Assembly (NCBI GenBank): GCA_937965895.1
Contig: CALCKS010000084.1
Coordinates: 1 to 47,321 of the forward strand
Length of the DNA stretch: 47,321 nucleotides
From: an uncultured Campylobacter sp.
GTDB lineage: Bacteria > Campylobacterota > Campylobacteria > Campylobacterales > Campylobacteraceae
Reading direction: 5' to 3'
The notes below the pieces were generated by a model, which was given only the letters and a program-made list of their open reading frames with translations, did not search any database and was not told the origin of the DNA. Positions 35,370-45,259 of this stretch are shown here, piece by piece. Every line of letters begins with the position of its first letter. Positions within the stretch are counted from its first letter, which is position 1. Made by a program: the position numbers and the translations under genes.

Positions 35370-36241
35370 TGCGCGCTTTTTTCGTATTTATTTTTACTTT
35401 TACCGCCTTAATCGCTCGAAATTTACCCCAAGAAACGGAAAATTTAAGCCCTAAAATCGTAGCGGTAGACTGGACGGCGGCGGAGATATTGAGGTCTATC
35501 GGATACGACGTAGCGGCTATCGGAGATAAAAGAAACTATGAAATTTGGGTCAAAGAACCAAGCGTAGAAAACGCGGTCGATCTAGGGCTTAGAATGCAGC
35601 CCAATCTAGAAGCGCTAATCAAGCTAAAGCCCGATTTTATCATCATCCCGTCCTTTTTTGAATTTAACAAAAACGCCCTAGCCCAATACGCGCGAGTAGA
35701 GGTCATAGACGCGTATAAAGAAGGGGATTTATACGAAAATATTTTGGACGCGACGCATCGTATCGCCAAAATCGCAAAAAGAGAAAAAGAAGCGCAAAAT
35801 CTCATACGAGAAAACGAAGAATTTTTTAAAAATTTACGCGCCGAGCTCGCGCGTTTTTCAAACGAACCTATCGCGACGATCCAGTTTATAGACAGCAAGC
35901 ATTTGAGAATTTACGGAGAAAACAGCATATACGGAGTAAGCCTGAAAAAAATGGGGCTAAAAAACGCCGCGCCTAAAGAATTTACGTTTAATTTGTGGGG
36001 TATAGCCACGGTGCCGATCACTTCGCTTTTTAAGCTTCCTAAAAACTCGCGACTCGTTATCGTCGAACCAAATCCGCTCGATATTAAGCGCGAGCTTAAA
36101 TTTAACGGGCTGTTTCGAACTTTAGGGTTTTTTGAAAATAGCATTCAGACGAGTCCGATTTGGAGCGCGGGCGCGATTTTGAGCATGCAGCGCTTTGCTA
36201 CGCAGCTGGCTCAAAACCTAAATCAAGATCCGCGAAAATGA
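35369..36241 (+). CDS. Periplasmic siderophore-binding protein
   Basis: 290 aa from the ATG at 35369, which overlaps the ATPase stop; signal peptide about residues 1-16. Class III periplasmic binding protein: two lobes joined by a long helix, seen as VAVDWTAAEILRSIGYDVAAIG, PNLEALIKLKPDFIIIP, and the C-terminal lobe with TPIWS-like SPIWSAGAIL. FhuD-like by context. Ligand specificity cannot be read; a hydroxamate would fit the FhuB-like permease. Its stop overlaps the permease start by four bases (ATGA). Confidence 0.9.
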   Translation: MRAFFVFIFTFTALIARNLPQETENLSPKIVAVDWTAAEILRSIGYDVAAIGDKRNYEIWVKEPSVENAVDLGLRMQPNLEALIKLKPDFIIIPSFFEFNKNALAQYARVEVIDAYKEGDLYENILDATHRIAKIAKREKEAQNLIRENEEFFKNLRAELARFSNEPIATIQFIDSKHLRIYGENSIYGVSLKKMGLKNAAPKEFTFNLWGIATVPITSLFKLPKNSRLVIVEPNPLDIKRELKFNGLFRTLGFFENSIQTSPIWSAGAILSMQRFATQLAQNLNQDPRK

Positions 36242-38136
36242 AAAAACTACTTACGATTTTTTCGGTCGCTTTCGTCGTTTTGGGTATCGCCGCAGTCGCC
36301 TCGCAGGCGATTTTACTGGAAGATTTCGGCCAAAACGTCAAAAATTTAGTCGTTTTAAATTATATTTTACCGCGAATAGGCGTCGCGTTTTTAAGCGGAC
36401 TGTTTTTATCTACGGCTACGGCTTTGATGGCGCAAATAACGCATAACCCGCTAGCAAGCGATAGTACGCTCGGAGTGGGTAGCGGCGCGGGATTTTTTAT
36501 GCTAGCGGGCGCTCTTTTCTTTCCGCATCTGGGACTTAGTGCCGTCGCGAGCTCTTTCGTCGGCGCGGTCGCGGCGCTAGCAATACTTTTCGCATTATCT
36601 TCGGGGCGCGGATTTTCGGTATTTACCACGACGCTATCGGGACTTATAATCGGTTTATTTTTCGGATCTTTGACCTCGCTTTTAATGCTCTTTTTTCAAG
36701 AAGAGAGCTTTTTCGTCGCGGTTTGGATGAGCGGGGATTTGGCGCAAGACGGCGCGTTTAATTTTTACTCCATGCTAGTTTATTTTTTGCCGGCTTTAGC
36801 GGCTATTTTATATTTTTCTCGCTCGTTTCACCTTTTTGTTTTGGGCGATAGCGCTTGCAAGGCTCTTGGCGTAAACGTAAATTTAATACGCGCGACGGGA
36901 CTTTTGATAGCCGCTTATCTCACCGCTTTGACGGTAGCTTTCGTCGGCATCATCGCATTCGTAGGGCTTGGGGCTTATACGCTAGCAGATAGATTTAAAT
37001 TCGATAATTTCGCAAAAAAGCTAATTTGCTGCGGCTTGTGCGGCGGGTTGCTTTTGGGCGTTACGGACGAAATTTTGATCGTGATTTTAAATTTAACGGG
37101 CGTAAATTTACCGGCAGGAGGCATAAGCGCGTTTTTAGGCGCGCCTTTGCTTTTATGGCTGATAATACGCGGCGTCCATAAAAACGAAATATCCGCAAAA
37201 GACGGCGACGCGGGCTCGGCAGTAAAAGCAAACGCCGCTTTCGTATTGCCCGTTATTTTAGCCGTTTTGGTCGCGGCCTGCTTGTTTTCGCTATTTTTCG
37301 GGGTCGGAAATTTTAGCCAAGAGATACTAAGCGTGCGTATAAACCGAGTAGCGGCCGCGCTTTTTAGTGGCGTGATACTGGGCGTCGCGGGAACGGTTTT
37401 ACAGCGTCTAAGCAAAAATCAAATGGCTTCTCCCGAGCTTTTGGGGATAAATTCCGGCGTGAGCCTTGGCGTATTGGCGGCTATGTTTTTAGCGCCGTTT
37501 TTGACCGTGCCGCTAGGTATCGCCGGCGCTTGCGCCATGCTTTGCTTTACCGTAGCCGTAAACTACAAAAACGAAATGTCGCCGCACAAGGTGATTTTAA
37601 CGGGCATAGCTATAATGGCGTTTGTTAGCTCAGTAGAGAAAATTTTGCTCGCGATGGGAGATAGCAGGATTTATAACTTTATGAGCTACGCGTCGGGGAG
37701 TACCTATTCGGTTACGACAGCGTGGGCTGCTGCTCTATTTATCGCGGCGGTAGCTAGCGTTTTATTCGCGCTTTATTATTCCAGGCAAATCGAGCTTTTA
37801 AATTTAGGCGACGCGACCGCTTCGAGCTTGGGAGTAAACGTCCCGGGATACCGAATGATACTGTTTTTATTTTGCGCGGGCATAAGCGCGTTAGCGGCTC
37901 TTAACATAGGCCCGGTTAGTTTCGTTGGCTTGCTAGCGCCACATATAGCGTCGTTTTTGGGCTTTCGCAAGCCGCGCTTGCAAATCGTAACCGCGTCTGT
38001 TATCGGCGGGATATTGATGGTAACGGCCGACTTTTTAGGCAGGACGCTTATTTTTCCTTACGAGATACCTTCGGGGCTCGTCGCTACCATTATCGGAAGC
38101 GCCTATTTCGTATCGGCGGCCAGAAAATTAAAATAA
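36238..38136 (+). CDS. FhuB-like fused siderophore permease
   Basis: 632 aa from the ATG at 36238, which overlaps the upstream stop as ATGA; the frame is open from 36160 but that is inside the binding-protein gene. Two FecCD permease domains are joined in one chain (about 1-315 and 325-632), each with the family pattern: PRIGVAFLSGLFLS and NRVAAALFSGVILG, GDSACKALGVNV and GDATASSLGVNV, VGIIAFVGLGA and GPVSFVGLLAPHI. A duplicated single-gene permease is characteristic of FhuB, whereas most related transporters use two subunits. Roughly 20 membrane helices. Confidence 0.93.
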   Translation: MKKLLTIFSVAFVVLGIAAVASQAILLEDFGQNVKNLVVLNYILPRIGVAFLSGLFLSTATALMAQITHNPLASDSTLGVGSGAGFFMLAGALFFPHLGLSAVASSFVGAVAALAILFALSSGRGFSVFTTTLSGLIIGLFFGSLTSLLMLFFQEESFFVAVWMSGDLAQDGAFNFYSMLVYFLPALAAILYFSRSFHLFVLGDSACKALGVNVNLIRATGLLIAAYLTALTVAFVGIIAFVGLGAYTLADRFKFDNFAKKLICCGLCGGLLLGVTDEILIVILNLTGVNLPAGGISAFLGAPLLLWLIIRGVHKNEISAKDGDAGSAVKANAAFVLPVILAVLVAACLFSLFFGVGNFSQEILSVRINRVAAALFSGVILGVAGTVLQRLSKNQMASPELLGINSGVSLGVLAAMFLAPFLTVPLGIAGACAMLCFTVAVNYKNEMSPHKVILTGIAIMAFVSSVEKILLAMGDSRIYNFMSYASGSTYSVTTAWAAALFIAAVASVLFALYYSRQIELLNLGDATASSLGVNVPGYRMILFLFCAGISALAALNIGPVSFVGLLAPHIASFLGFRKPRLQIVTASVIGGILMVTADFLGRTLIFPYEIPSGLVATIIGSAYFVSAARKLK

Positions 38137-38154
38137 ACTTTAAAAGGAGACAAA

Positions 38155-40140
38155 ATGAAAAATAGTTTTAGGCTGGGTTTAGCCTTAAGTTTGAGCGCGG
38201 TCGCCGCTTTGGGCGCCGATAGCGTAGCTCTCGAAGAAGTAAGCGTCGTGGGCTCTGTAGCCAAAGGCAGCGGAAAAATCGACTTTATGCAGCCCGGAAC
38301 CACTACTGCGATAACGCAAGATAAAATTTCCGAACAAGGCGCAAGCCAACTCGATAATGCCGTTAAATACGAAGCGGGCTTCATAAATCCCTACGGAACG
38401 GATCTGGATACGACCGATTGGCTAAAGCTAAGGGGCTTTAACGCGACGGTTACGCTTGACGGTTCTACGCCTTACAAAGGCGGATATTTAGGCGCTCAGC
38501 ACGATATCTACGGGCTTGAAAGTATCGAGGTCGTAAAGGGCGCGAATTCGCTTTTATACGGCGCCTCAAGCGCAGGCGGAGTTATAAATTTAGTCAGCAA
38601 GCGTCCGACGGCTAAGCCTTTTGCCGAGGTCGGATTTAAGATCGGCAACAAAAATCAACGCGGAATTTTCTTTGACGCGAGCGACGAGCTTTTTACCGAT
38701 AGGGTCAAATTTCGCTTAGTCGGAAATTACGAGAAAAAACACGGCGACGTCGATTTTACGCACAACGAACACTATTATATCGCTCCGTCTTTGCTGTTTT
38801 TGCTCGGCGACGAAACGACGCTGACGCTACTTTCAAGCTATACCAAAGATAACGGCACGGGCGTGACGGCGTTTTATCCCTATCCGAACGTAACGAAAGT
38901 ATCTCGCGGCGTAAATCCGAGCTCAAGCAGCGACTTTTTAAAAAGAGAGCAGTATACGGCCGGCTACGAGCTAACGCATAATTTTACGGACAATTTAAAA
39001 TTCGCGTCGAGCTATAAATTTAACAAAGAAGACAAAGAGCAGCTCGCTACGCTATACGTGGGCAGTTTCGGCGTTACGTTAGTCGATGCGGATGTGAAGT
39101 CTCATACGTTCGACAACCGCTTGAGCTATGAATTTCAAGGCGAAAACATCAAAAATTTAGCCACGTTCGGCTTTGATTACCGAAAAATAAAAGCGGACGG
39201 AATTTACGGCTTTTCTAGCACGACGCCTTGGACTATCGGCGATAGAGTAAGCGTAGCTAGACCTAGTAGCGCCCCAAGATACGACGTAGATCAGTCGCAA
39301 CTGGGCTTTTATTTTAGCAACCAAGCGACGCTTTTTGACAACCTCATCCTAAACGCCGCCGTTAGACGCGACAAGCTAAAAGAGGACTCCGATACGCTAG
39401 GTACGAAAAATAACTACGAAATATCCAAAACCACTTATCAAGCGGGCGTAATGTATAACTTCGACGCGATCGGGTTGATGCCGTTTTTTAACTACTCCCA
39501 AAGCTTTACTCCCGTCGTAGGAAGCAACAGCGCGGTCGGATACAAGCCTATCGAAGGCAGACAATACGAAACGGGCGTAAAATACTTGCCAGAATTTATA
39601 GACGGAGAATTTAGCCTTGCATACTTTGATATAGAAGAGAAAAACGCTCTGGTGGGCGGTATGGTCGGGGGCCTATATATCCAAAGCCAAGCCGGTAAAA
39701 AACGAACCAAAGGCTTAGAAATAAGCTCGAACGTAAATTTAACCGACGATATAAACTGGATCGCGGCCTATACGCATTATTTTAGCGCAAAAACTCACGA
39801 CGGAGTAAACGGCGATATCGTAACTCAAACGGCTCTAATACCTAAAAACACGCTCTCTTCATTTATAACGTATAAATTTAGCCTAACCGCCGACCAAAGC
39901 CTAAAAGTGGGCGCGGGCGTTAGATACGTAAGCTCTATCCCGGACGGCTCGGCAAGCGGCTATAAAAGCCCTTCTTATACCCTGCTAGACGCTATGGCGG
40001 AATACGAGTATAAAAAATTAAGCGTAGGTCTAAACGTCAATAACTTAACCGACAAAGAGTATTTTTCCGGTTGCGACGGATATTATTGCTACTACGGCGA
40101 AGGCATCAGAGCTACGCTAACGGCTAAATATAAATTTTAA
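38155..40140 (+). CDS. TonB-dependent ferric-siderophore receptor
   Basis: 661 aa. Signal peptide, then plug domain with TonB-box-like start, QPGTTTAITQDKISEQG, TDWLKLRGFNATVTLDG and YGLESIEVVKGANSLLYGASSAGGVINLVSKRP, the usual receptor plug motif, then the barrel ending in LTAKYKF with terminal Phe. Typical of FhuA/FoxA/FpvA-type receptors for hydroxamate or mixed siderophores. 18 bases after the permease, AAGGAG upstream; same operon, ending at the terminator at 40161-40187. It gives the cell both uptake steps. Confidence 0.94.
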   Translation: MKNSFRLGLALSLSAVAALGADSVALEEVSVVGSVAKGSGKIDFMQPGTTTAITQDKISEQGASQLDNAVKYEAGFINPYGTDLDTTDWLKLRGFNATVTLDGSTPYKGGYLGAQHDIYGLESIEVVKGANSLLYGASSAGGVINLVSKRPTAKPFAEVGFKIGNKNQRGIFFDASDELFTDRVKFRLVGNYEKKHGDVDFTHNEHYYIAPSLLFLLGDETTLTLLSSYTKDNGTGVTAFYPYPNVTKVSRGVNPSSSSDFLKREQYTAGYELTHNFTDNLKFASSYKFNKEDKEQLATLYVGSFGVTLVDADVKSHTFDNRLSYEFQGENIKNLATFGFDYRKIKADGIYGFSSTTPWTIGDRVSVARPSSAPRYDVDQSQLGFYFSNQATLFDNLILNAAVRRDKLKEDSDTLGTKNNYEISKTTYQAGVMYNFDAIGLMPFFNYSQSFTPVVGSNSAVGYKPIEGRQYETGVKYLPEFIDGEFSLAYFDIEEKNALVGGMVGGLYIQSQAGKKRTKGLEISSNVNLTDDINWIAAYTHYFSAKTHDGVNGDIVTQTALIPKNTLSSFITYKFSLTADQSLKVGAGVRYVSSIPDGSASGYKSPSYTLLDAMAEYEYKKLSVGLNVNNLTDKEYFSGCDGYYCYYGEGIRATLTAKYKF

Positions 40141-40160
40141 TCTCCGATTTTAATCTCCCA

Positions 40161-40187
40161 AACTCGCCTCAAACGAGGCGAGTTTTT
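40161..40187 (+). terminator. Terminator of the siderophore operon
   Basis: Perfect 10-bp stem, AACTCGCCTC (40161-40170) with GAGGCGAGTT (40175-40184), 4-base loop, then a T-run. Confidence 0.9.
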
Positions 40188-40201
40188 CTACGAAACGATT
40201 A

Positions 40202-40217
40202 GGAACGATTTTTGCAT
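40202..40217 (+). promoter_or_regulatory. Sigma54 promoter of the hook operon
   Basis: GGAACGATTTTTGCAT: the invariant -24 GG (40202-40203) and -12 GC (40214-40215) are 10 bases apart, and the rest matches the Campylobacter flagellar RpoN consensus closely. Start near 40227; fliK begins at 40251. Confidence 0.88.
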
Positions 40218-40250
40218 ACCCTTTGAAAGTTAAATTTAAAGGGTTTTTTT

Positions 40251-41699
40251 ATGCAGACTACTCAAAACGATATTTTGTCCTTTGACGCGAGCATCAAAGG
40301 CGGCGTGAAAAAACAGAGTAAAAACGCGCAAAAAGGCGGTAAAGAGGACGGCGCATTTCTCTCTATGGTGTTAGATGCGGCCGCTAAAAAGGGCGAAAAT
40401 TTAAGCGAAAAAGATCTAAAAGAGATGGCAAAAGCCGTAAATTTATCCGCCCAAACGGCTCAAAATCAGCAAACAAAAGCGCCCATCCAAAGCACGGACG
40501 TAAAAGAAATTTTAGGCGAAGATGCAGCGGAAAATTTATTTGAAAACGCGACTTTTATGCAGCTTTTGCAAATTTTAGAGATGCTTAGCGGCGGCGAGAA
40601 AATCAGCAAATTTCCAAATTTCGAAAACCGCTTAGCCAAAGCACTCTCAAGCGAAACGACGCTAAACGAGCTACGAGGGGCTAAAAATCTAAACGAGCTA
40701 ATAGAGATCGCAAATAAGCTAAATTTGGGTCTAGAAAATATCGAAGTGACGCAAGCGCAAGCCGACGAGCTGGGCGAGAAATTTCCAAATTTGGCGAAAA
40801 AAGATTTCTTTGAACCCGTAACTCCTAAGAAAAATTTCGCATTTAGCGAGATAAAAAACAAGGTCGAAGAGACGATAAGCGCAAGCGAGCCAGAACCCAA
40901 AGATACGCTAAATAAACTACTCGCCGCCGTACAAGAAGAGCAAAACAAAGCCCAGCCCAAAGACGCCAATGCAAAAGCGCAAGACGCGCAAAATTTGGCT
41001 CAAAACTCCAAAATCATAAAAGAAGCGGTAAAAAACGAGGACGAGAAAGAGGCGAATTTAAAAGAAGAAAAGCCAAACCTCAAAGCCGAAAGCGAGCTAA
41101 ATTTGTCCGCCGCAAAAAGCGAAAAATCGGGGCTCGGTCAAGACTCTAAAAAGATAAATTTGCAAAATTTGCTATTTCCGGAGCGCGAGAGCGCCGAGGA
41201 GCAAGTTTTGACCGAGCCGCAAGGCGGCGATAGCGAAAACAGCGAGCTAAACGCGATGATAAAAGACGTAATCTCAAACGCCAAAGCGCAAACTAGAAAT
41301 TTCCAAGCCGTGCGCGAAACATTTGATAACTTTAGCTCAAATTTAAAAGAGCAGGTCGCAGCCTACAAATCGCCTTTCATGCGATTTAACATCACGCTAA
41401 ATCCGCTAAATTTGGGCGAAGTCGAGATCACGATGGTAAATCGCGGCAACAATCTGCACATAAATTTTAGCTCAAACACGCAGACGATGAACCTGTTTTT
41501 ACAAAATCAGGCCGAGTTTAAAAACAGCCTCGTAAATATGGGCTTTACCGAGCTTGAGATGAACTTTAGCGATCAAAATCAGCAAAAAAAAGAGCAAGGG
41601 CAAAAGGGTTACAAAGGCTCTAAATTTAATACTGGCGGCGCAGAGCAAGTCGAAGCGGCGGCGCCTCGTTTAGAGCTCGTTGTTCCGCGATACGTGTAA
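40251..41699 (+). CDS. fliK: Flagellar hook-length control protein FliK
   Basis: 482 aa. Molecular ruler that stops hook growth and switches the export specificity to filament proteins. Low-complexity, Lys/Glu/Gln/Ala-rich N-terminal two thirds, then a compact C-terminal Flg_hook domain (about 375-440) with FMRFNITLNPLNLGEVEITMVNRGNNLHINF, the core that interacts with FlhB. No signal peptide, as expected for a type III export substrate. RpoN promoter just upstream; first of fliK-flgD-flgE, the same order as C. jejuni Cj0041-Cj0043. Confidence 0.92.
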   Translation: MQTTQNDILSFDASIKGGVKKQSKNAQKGGKEDGAFLSMVLDAAAKKGENLSEKDLKEMAKAVNLSAQTAQNQQTKAPIQSTDVKEILGEDAAENLFENATFMQLLQILEMLSGGEKISKFPNFENRLAKALSSETTLNELRGAKNLNELIEIANKLNLGLENIEVTQAQADELGEKFPNLAKKDFFEPVTPKKNFAFSEIKNKVEETISASEPEPKDTLNKLLAAVQEEQNKAQPKDANAKAQDAQNLAQNSKIIKEAVKNEDEKEANLKEEKPNLKAESELNLSAAKSEKSGLGQDSKKINLQNLLFPERESAEEQVLTEPQGGDSENSELNAMIKDVISNAKAQTRNFQAVRETFDNFSSNLKEQVAAYKSPFMRFNITLNPLNLGEVEITMVNRGNNLHINFSSNTQTMNLFLQNQAEFKNSLVNMGFTELEMNFSDQNQQKKEQGQKGYKGSKFNTGGAEQVEAAAPRLELVVPRYV

Positions 41700-41746
41700 A
41701 TTTGGAATCAAATTTGCTTGAGATATAAAAATTTAAAGGATAAAAG

Positions 41747-42451
41747 ATGTCAAACGGACTAGAAACCAATAACTTCACGGTAAACAACCAAGCCGCCAAA
41801 AAATCGGCGGACGCCCTACAAAAGGCCGCAGGCACCAATCCAAACGCCCAGCTAGACAAGGACGCTTTTATGAAACTTCTTTTAACCGAGCTTCAGTATC
41901 AAGATCCGACAAGCCCGATGGATACGGAAAAAATGCTAACCCAAACTAGCCAGCTAGCCTCGCTAGAGATGCAAGAAAATACGAACAAAATGATGCAAAA
42001 GCTAGCCGACCAGCTAAAAAATAGCACAAACATGTACGCCGTCGGAGTGCTCGGCAAGATGGCTAAAATCGGCGATAGCGGCATAGTAAAAGAAGAAGGC
42101 GCAGGCGTCAAATTTGCAGGGTTTTTAGAAAGCGCGGCAAAAGGCGGCACGATAAATATCAAAGACGGCACCGGTAAACTCGTAAGAAAGCTAGAGTTTG
42201 GCGAAGCAAAAGCGGGCGCAAATACCTTTGAGTGGGACGGCAAGGATAGCGCAGGCAACGACGCAAAAGCAGGCACCTACTCCGTAGAGATAAACTACGT
42301 CGATCACGCTGGCGGCGCCAAAACCGGCGGCGTAGGCAACTATCTCGTAGAGGGCGTCAAATTTATCGACGGTATCGCGCAGGTAAAAGTCGGCGGACAA
42401 TACGTCAGTATCGACAAAGTAAAAGAATTTACCGAGCCGAAAAAAGGATAG
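41747..42451 (+). CDS. flgD: Flagellar hook capping protein FlgD
   Basis: 234 aa. Scaffold at the hook tip for addition of FlgE. The N-terminal region has QLDKDAFMKLLLTELQYQDPTSPMDTEKMLTQTSQLASLEMQ, the family's conserved block. The C-terminal half holds a FlgD Ig-like/FlgE-like beta fold with FEWDGKDSAGNDAKAGTYSVEI. ATG behind AAAGG. Ends four bases before flgE. Confidence 0.95.
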   Translation: MSNGLETNNFTVNNQAAKKSADALQKAAGTNPNAQLDKDAFMKLLLTELQYQDPTSPMDTEKMLTQTSQLASLEMQENTNKMMQKLADQLKNSTNMYAVGVLGKMAKIGDSGIVKEEGAGVKFAGFLESAAKGGTINIKDGTGKLVRKLEFGEAKAGANTFEWDGKDSAGNDAKAGTYSVEINYVDHAGGAKTGGVGNYLVEGVKFIDGIAQVKVGGQYVSIDKVKEFTEPKKG

Positions 42452-42455
42452 GACG

Positions 42456-44087
42456 ATGGTAAGAAGCCTGTATAACGGCGTTAGCGGAGTCAGAACGCAG
42501 GGGTTTAGCATGGATGTTTGGGCGAACAACATCGCCAACATAAACAACGTCGGCTTTACCGCTTCGATACCCGAATTTAAGAGCATTTTTTATCAAACAT
42601 CCTTTGCCGCGGGCAATAATCCGACGCAGGACCAAGTAGGCCTGGGCGCGACGGGCATGACGACGGCGCTTAGCTTTTACAAGCAGGGCCCGTTTATGAA
42701 AACCGATAACGTCCTAGATATGGCGATCGGTGGCAAGGGGTTTTTTGGCGTAACGAACGGCTCTGGCACCTATTACACGCGCGCCGGTAGCTTTGGCGTA
42801 GATAAAGAAAGATATCTCGTAACAAATCAAGGCAACTATGTACTAGGAACGCAAAATGCGCTAACGCAGGTAACTCCAAGCCAGGGCGCGATAGAGGCTT
42901 TCGGTAGAGTAAACAGCACCGCCGCAGTCACTCAGGCATACACTTTAGGATCAGACACCACAGACCTTGACGTCGGCGACATCGGCTCCCAGGGCAAAAT
43001 TCGCTTGCCTGAGTTTTTGTATCTACCGACCAAACCGACTTCAAAGGTAACCTTTAAAGGAAATCTCGACTCCTCTTTTAAAACTGAGCCAACCACTTTG
43101 CCAGTCGATAACGCTACATATAATAGCAGCATAGATAACCCCTCTAGAACCATAAATTTACGCGGGCGAGTCACGGCTGACGATACGATAACTCGCCCTA
43201 GAAAAGGCGATCTAGTCACCGTAACGGCAACCGACGCGAACGGCAAAACGGCCGAATTTAGCGCTCCGATCGACGAAAACGGCAACTGGAGCATCAGTCA
43301 AAAATTTGAAAGGGACTTTGATCTCACGACCGCCCCAAATTTGACTGCAAAAATAAACACTACTAAAGAAGCGGCAAATCAAGAAAAATTCGTAACCGAG
43401 CTTTTAAATGCGGACGGCACGAAAAATAAACTTGAGCTAACGCTAACAAAACGCGTCCCTCAGAGCGCTAACGGTACGGTTTGGGATGCGGCGGCGACCG
43501 TAAAAGACGCAAGCGGCGCAAATATCTCAAACGCTAACGGAGAGTTAAATTTCGACCACGAGGGTAGGCTTGTTAGCTCTACTTTAAGCGCTCTGGATAA
43601 TAACGGCTCGCAAATCGAGCTAGACTTCGGTACTCCTGTGGCTGCGGGTCAAATTTACTCAGGCGTCACTAGCACGTCTCAAGCAAAAAGTATATCGATC
43701 GCTCAAGACGGCGTACGCGAGGGTATTTTAAAGGATTATTATACCAACGATTCTGGAAATATCTTGGCGCAGTTTACAAACGGCCAAGTCCGCTCCGTCG
43801 GCAAGGTCGCTCTCTATCACTTCCAAAACGAGCAAGGCCTTGCAAAAATGGGCGATAATATCTATTCGCAAAGCGCAAACTCGGGCGCGGCATTTTTCTA
43901 TAAAGACGCAGGCGGCAAAAGCATCTACGGCGCCAAACTGGCTAGTAGCATGCTCGAGCAGTCAAACGTCGATCTAGCCCAGGCTCTAACGGAGGTCATC
44001 GTCACGCAAAAAGCCTACGACGCTAACGCAAAAAGCATAACGACTAGCAACGAAATGCTCCAGCGCGCAATCGAGCTAAAGCGCTAA
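42456..44087 (+). CDS. flgE: Flagellar hook protein FlgE
   Basis: 543 aa, builds the hook. N-terminal SLYNGVSGVRTQGFSMDVWANNIANINNVGF and the C-terminal LASSMLEQSNVDLAQALTEVIVTQKAYDANAKSITTSNEMLQ form the coiled-coil D0 domain shared by rod and hook proteins. The middle, surface-exposed region is variable. It is shorter than the 800-plus-residue FlgE of C. jejuni. Translationally close to flgD; ends at a strong terminator. Confidence 0.95.
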   Translation: MVRSLYNGVSGVRTQGFSMDVWANNIANINNVGFTASIPEFKSIFYQTSFAAGNNPTQDQVGLGATGMTTALSFYKQGPFMKTDNVLDMAIGGKGFFGVTNGSGTYYTRAGSFGVDKERYLVTNQGNYVLGTQNALTQVTPSQGAIEAFGRVNSTAAVTQAYTLGSDTTDLDVGDIGSQGKIRLPEFLYLPTKPTSKVTFKGNLDSSFKTEPTTLPVDNATYNSSIDNPSRTINLRGRVTADDTITRPRKGDLVTVTATDANGKTAEFSAPIDENGNWSISQKFERDFDLTTAPNLTAKINTTKEAANQEKFVTELLNADGTKNKLELTLTKRVPQSANGTVWDAAATVKDASGANISNANGELNFDHEGRLVSSTLSALDNNGSQIELDFGTPVAAGQIYSGVTSTSQAKSISIAQDGVREGILKDYYTNDSGNILAQFTNGQVRSVGKVALYHFQNEQGLAKMGDNIYSQSANSGAAFFYKDAGGKSIYGAKLASSMLEQSNVDLAQALTEVIVTQKAYDANAKSITTSNEMLQRAIELKR

Positions 44088-44091
44088 ATTT

Positions 44092-44118
44092 AACCCGCAA
44101 ATTTGACGCGGGTTTTTT
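44092..44118 (+). terminator. Terminator of the hook operon
   Basis: 7-bp stem AACCCGC (44092-44098) with GCGGGTT (44108-44114), 9-base loop, T-run to 44118. Five bases after the flgE stop. Confidence 0.88.
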
Positions 44119-44236
44119 AATTTTAGCTGCAACCGTAAAGCCAAATTTAACGCGATAAAATAGTCTACTTCAAGATATCTAAATAATTTTTTAGCTAAAA
44201 TCAGCCCCGAAAATTTACCAAATAAAGAAAAAAATT

Positions 44237-45259
44237 ATGAACCGAAAACGAATCTACAACCCTGGCTCAAATGAAAATTTGACCGACAGAAGAGTCTTTA
44301 ACGGCAATCCGCACGGCATTTTAAATTTCACCAAGGCAAAATACCAGTGGGCGCTAAAGCTCTGGGACCTAATGGAAGCTAACACGTGGTTTCCAAAAGA
44401 GGTCGACACGTCGGGCGACGTACGCGACTATGCCTACAACCTCACACAGGCTGAAAAACGCATGTACGACCTAGTCTGGAGCCAACTCATCTCGATGGAT
44501 AGCTTCCAGACAAACAACCTAGCCGACAACATCAACCCATACATCACCGCACCCGAAATCAACGCCTGTTTAGCGCGCCAAGCCTACGAGGAGGCCAACC
44601 ACTCCAAGTCCTACGCCGTCATGGTCGAGGCCATCTGCGACAACACCGACCTGATCTACGAGATGGAAAAGCACGACGAAGTGCTACGTGAGAAAAACGA
44701 CTATATCTCAAGCGTTTACGAGGAACTAGCGGGCGAGGTTACGGACGAAAAGCTACTGCTAGCCATGGTGGCGAATCAAATTTTAGAAGGCATTTATTTT
44801 TACAGCGGTTTTACGGCGATTTATGCGCTGGCGCGTGCGGGCAAGATGCTAGGTAGCGCGCAGATGATTCGCTTTATCCAGCGCGACGAGATCACGCATC
44901 TACTGCTATTTCAAAACATGATAAACAGCGTCCGCACCGAGCGTCCCGATCTTTTCACGCCTGAAACGGAAGCTAAAATTTACGATATGTTCGAGCGCGC
45001 GGGCGAGCTTGAGATCAAATGGGGCAAATACATCACGCAAAACCAGATCATGGGCTTTACCGACGACATCATCGAGCAATACATCCGCTACCTCATCGAC
45101 CAGCGCCTAGTCGCCATCGGCCTAAAACGCCGCTACAACGTCCCTCATCCGATCAAATGGGTCGATGATTTTGCTAAATTTAACGACCAAAAGAGCAACT
45201 TTTTCGAGGCAAAGGTAACAAATTACAGCAAAGGAAGCATCAGTTTTGACGACTTTTAG
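44237..45259 (+). CDS. nrdB: Ribonucleotide reductase class Ia beta subunit
   Basis: 340 aa. Holds the diiron-tyrosyl radical cofactor that starts reduction of ribonucleoside diphosphates with NrdA. The pattern ExxHxxxY is present in EANHSKSY, giving two iron ligands and the radical tyrosine; a second ExxH is in RDEITHLLLF. The C-terminal peptide ends in DDF, the part that binds the alpha subunit. NrdA is not in this window. ATG start. It overlaps the next gene by 14 bases. Confidence 0.95.
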   Translation: MNRKRIYNPGSNENLTDRRVFNGNPHGILNFTKAKYQWALKLWDLMEANTWFPKEVDTSGDVRDYAYNLTQAEKRMYDLVWSQLISMDSFQTNNLADNINPYITAPEINACLARQAYEEANHSKSYAVMVEAICDNTDLIYEMEKHDEVLREKNDYISSVYEELAGEVTDEKLLLAMVANQILEGIYFYSGFTAIYALARAGKMLGSAQMIRFIQRDEITHLLLFQNMINSVRTERPDLFTPETEAKIYDMFERAGELEIKWGKYITQNQIMGFTDDIIEQYIRYLIDQRLVAIGLKRRYNVPHPIKWVDDFAKFNDQKSNFFEAKVTNYSKGSISFDDF

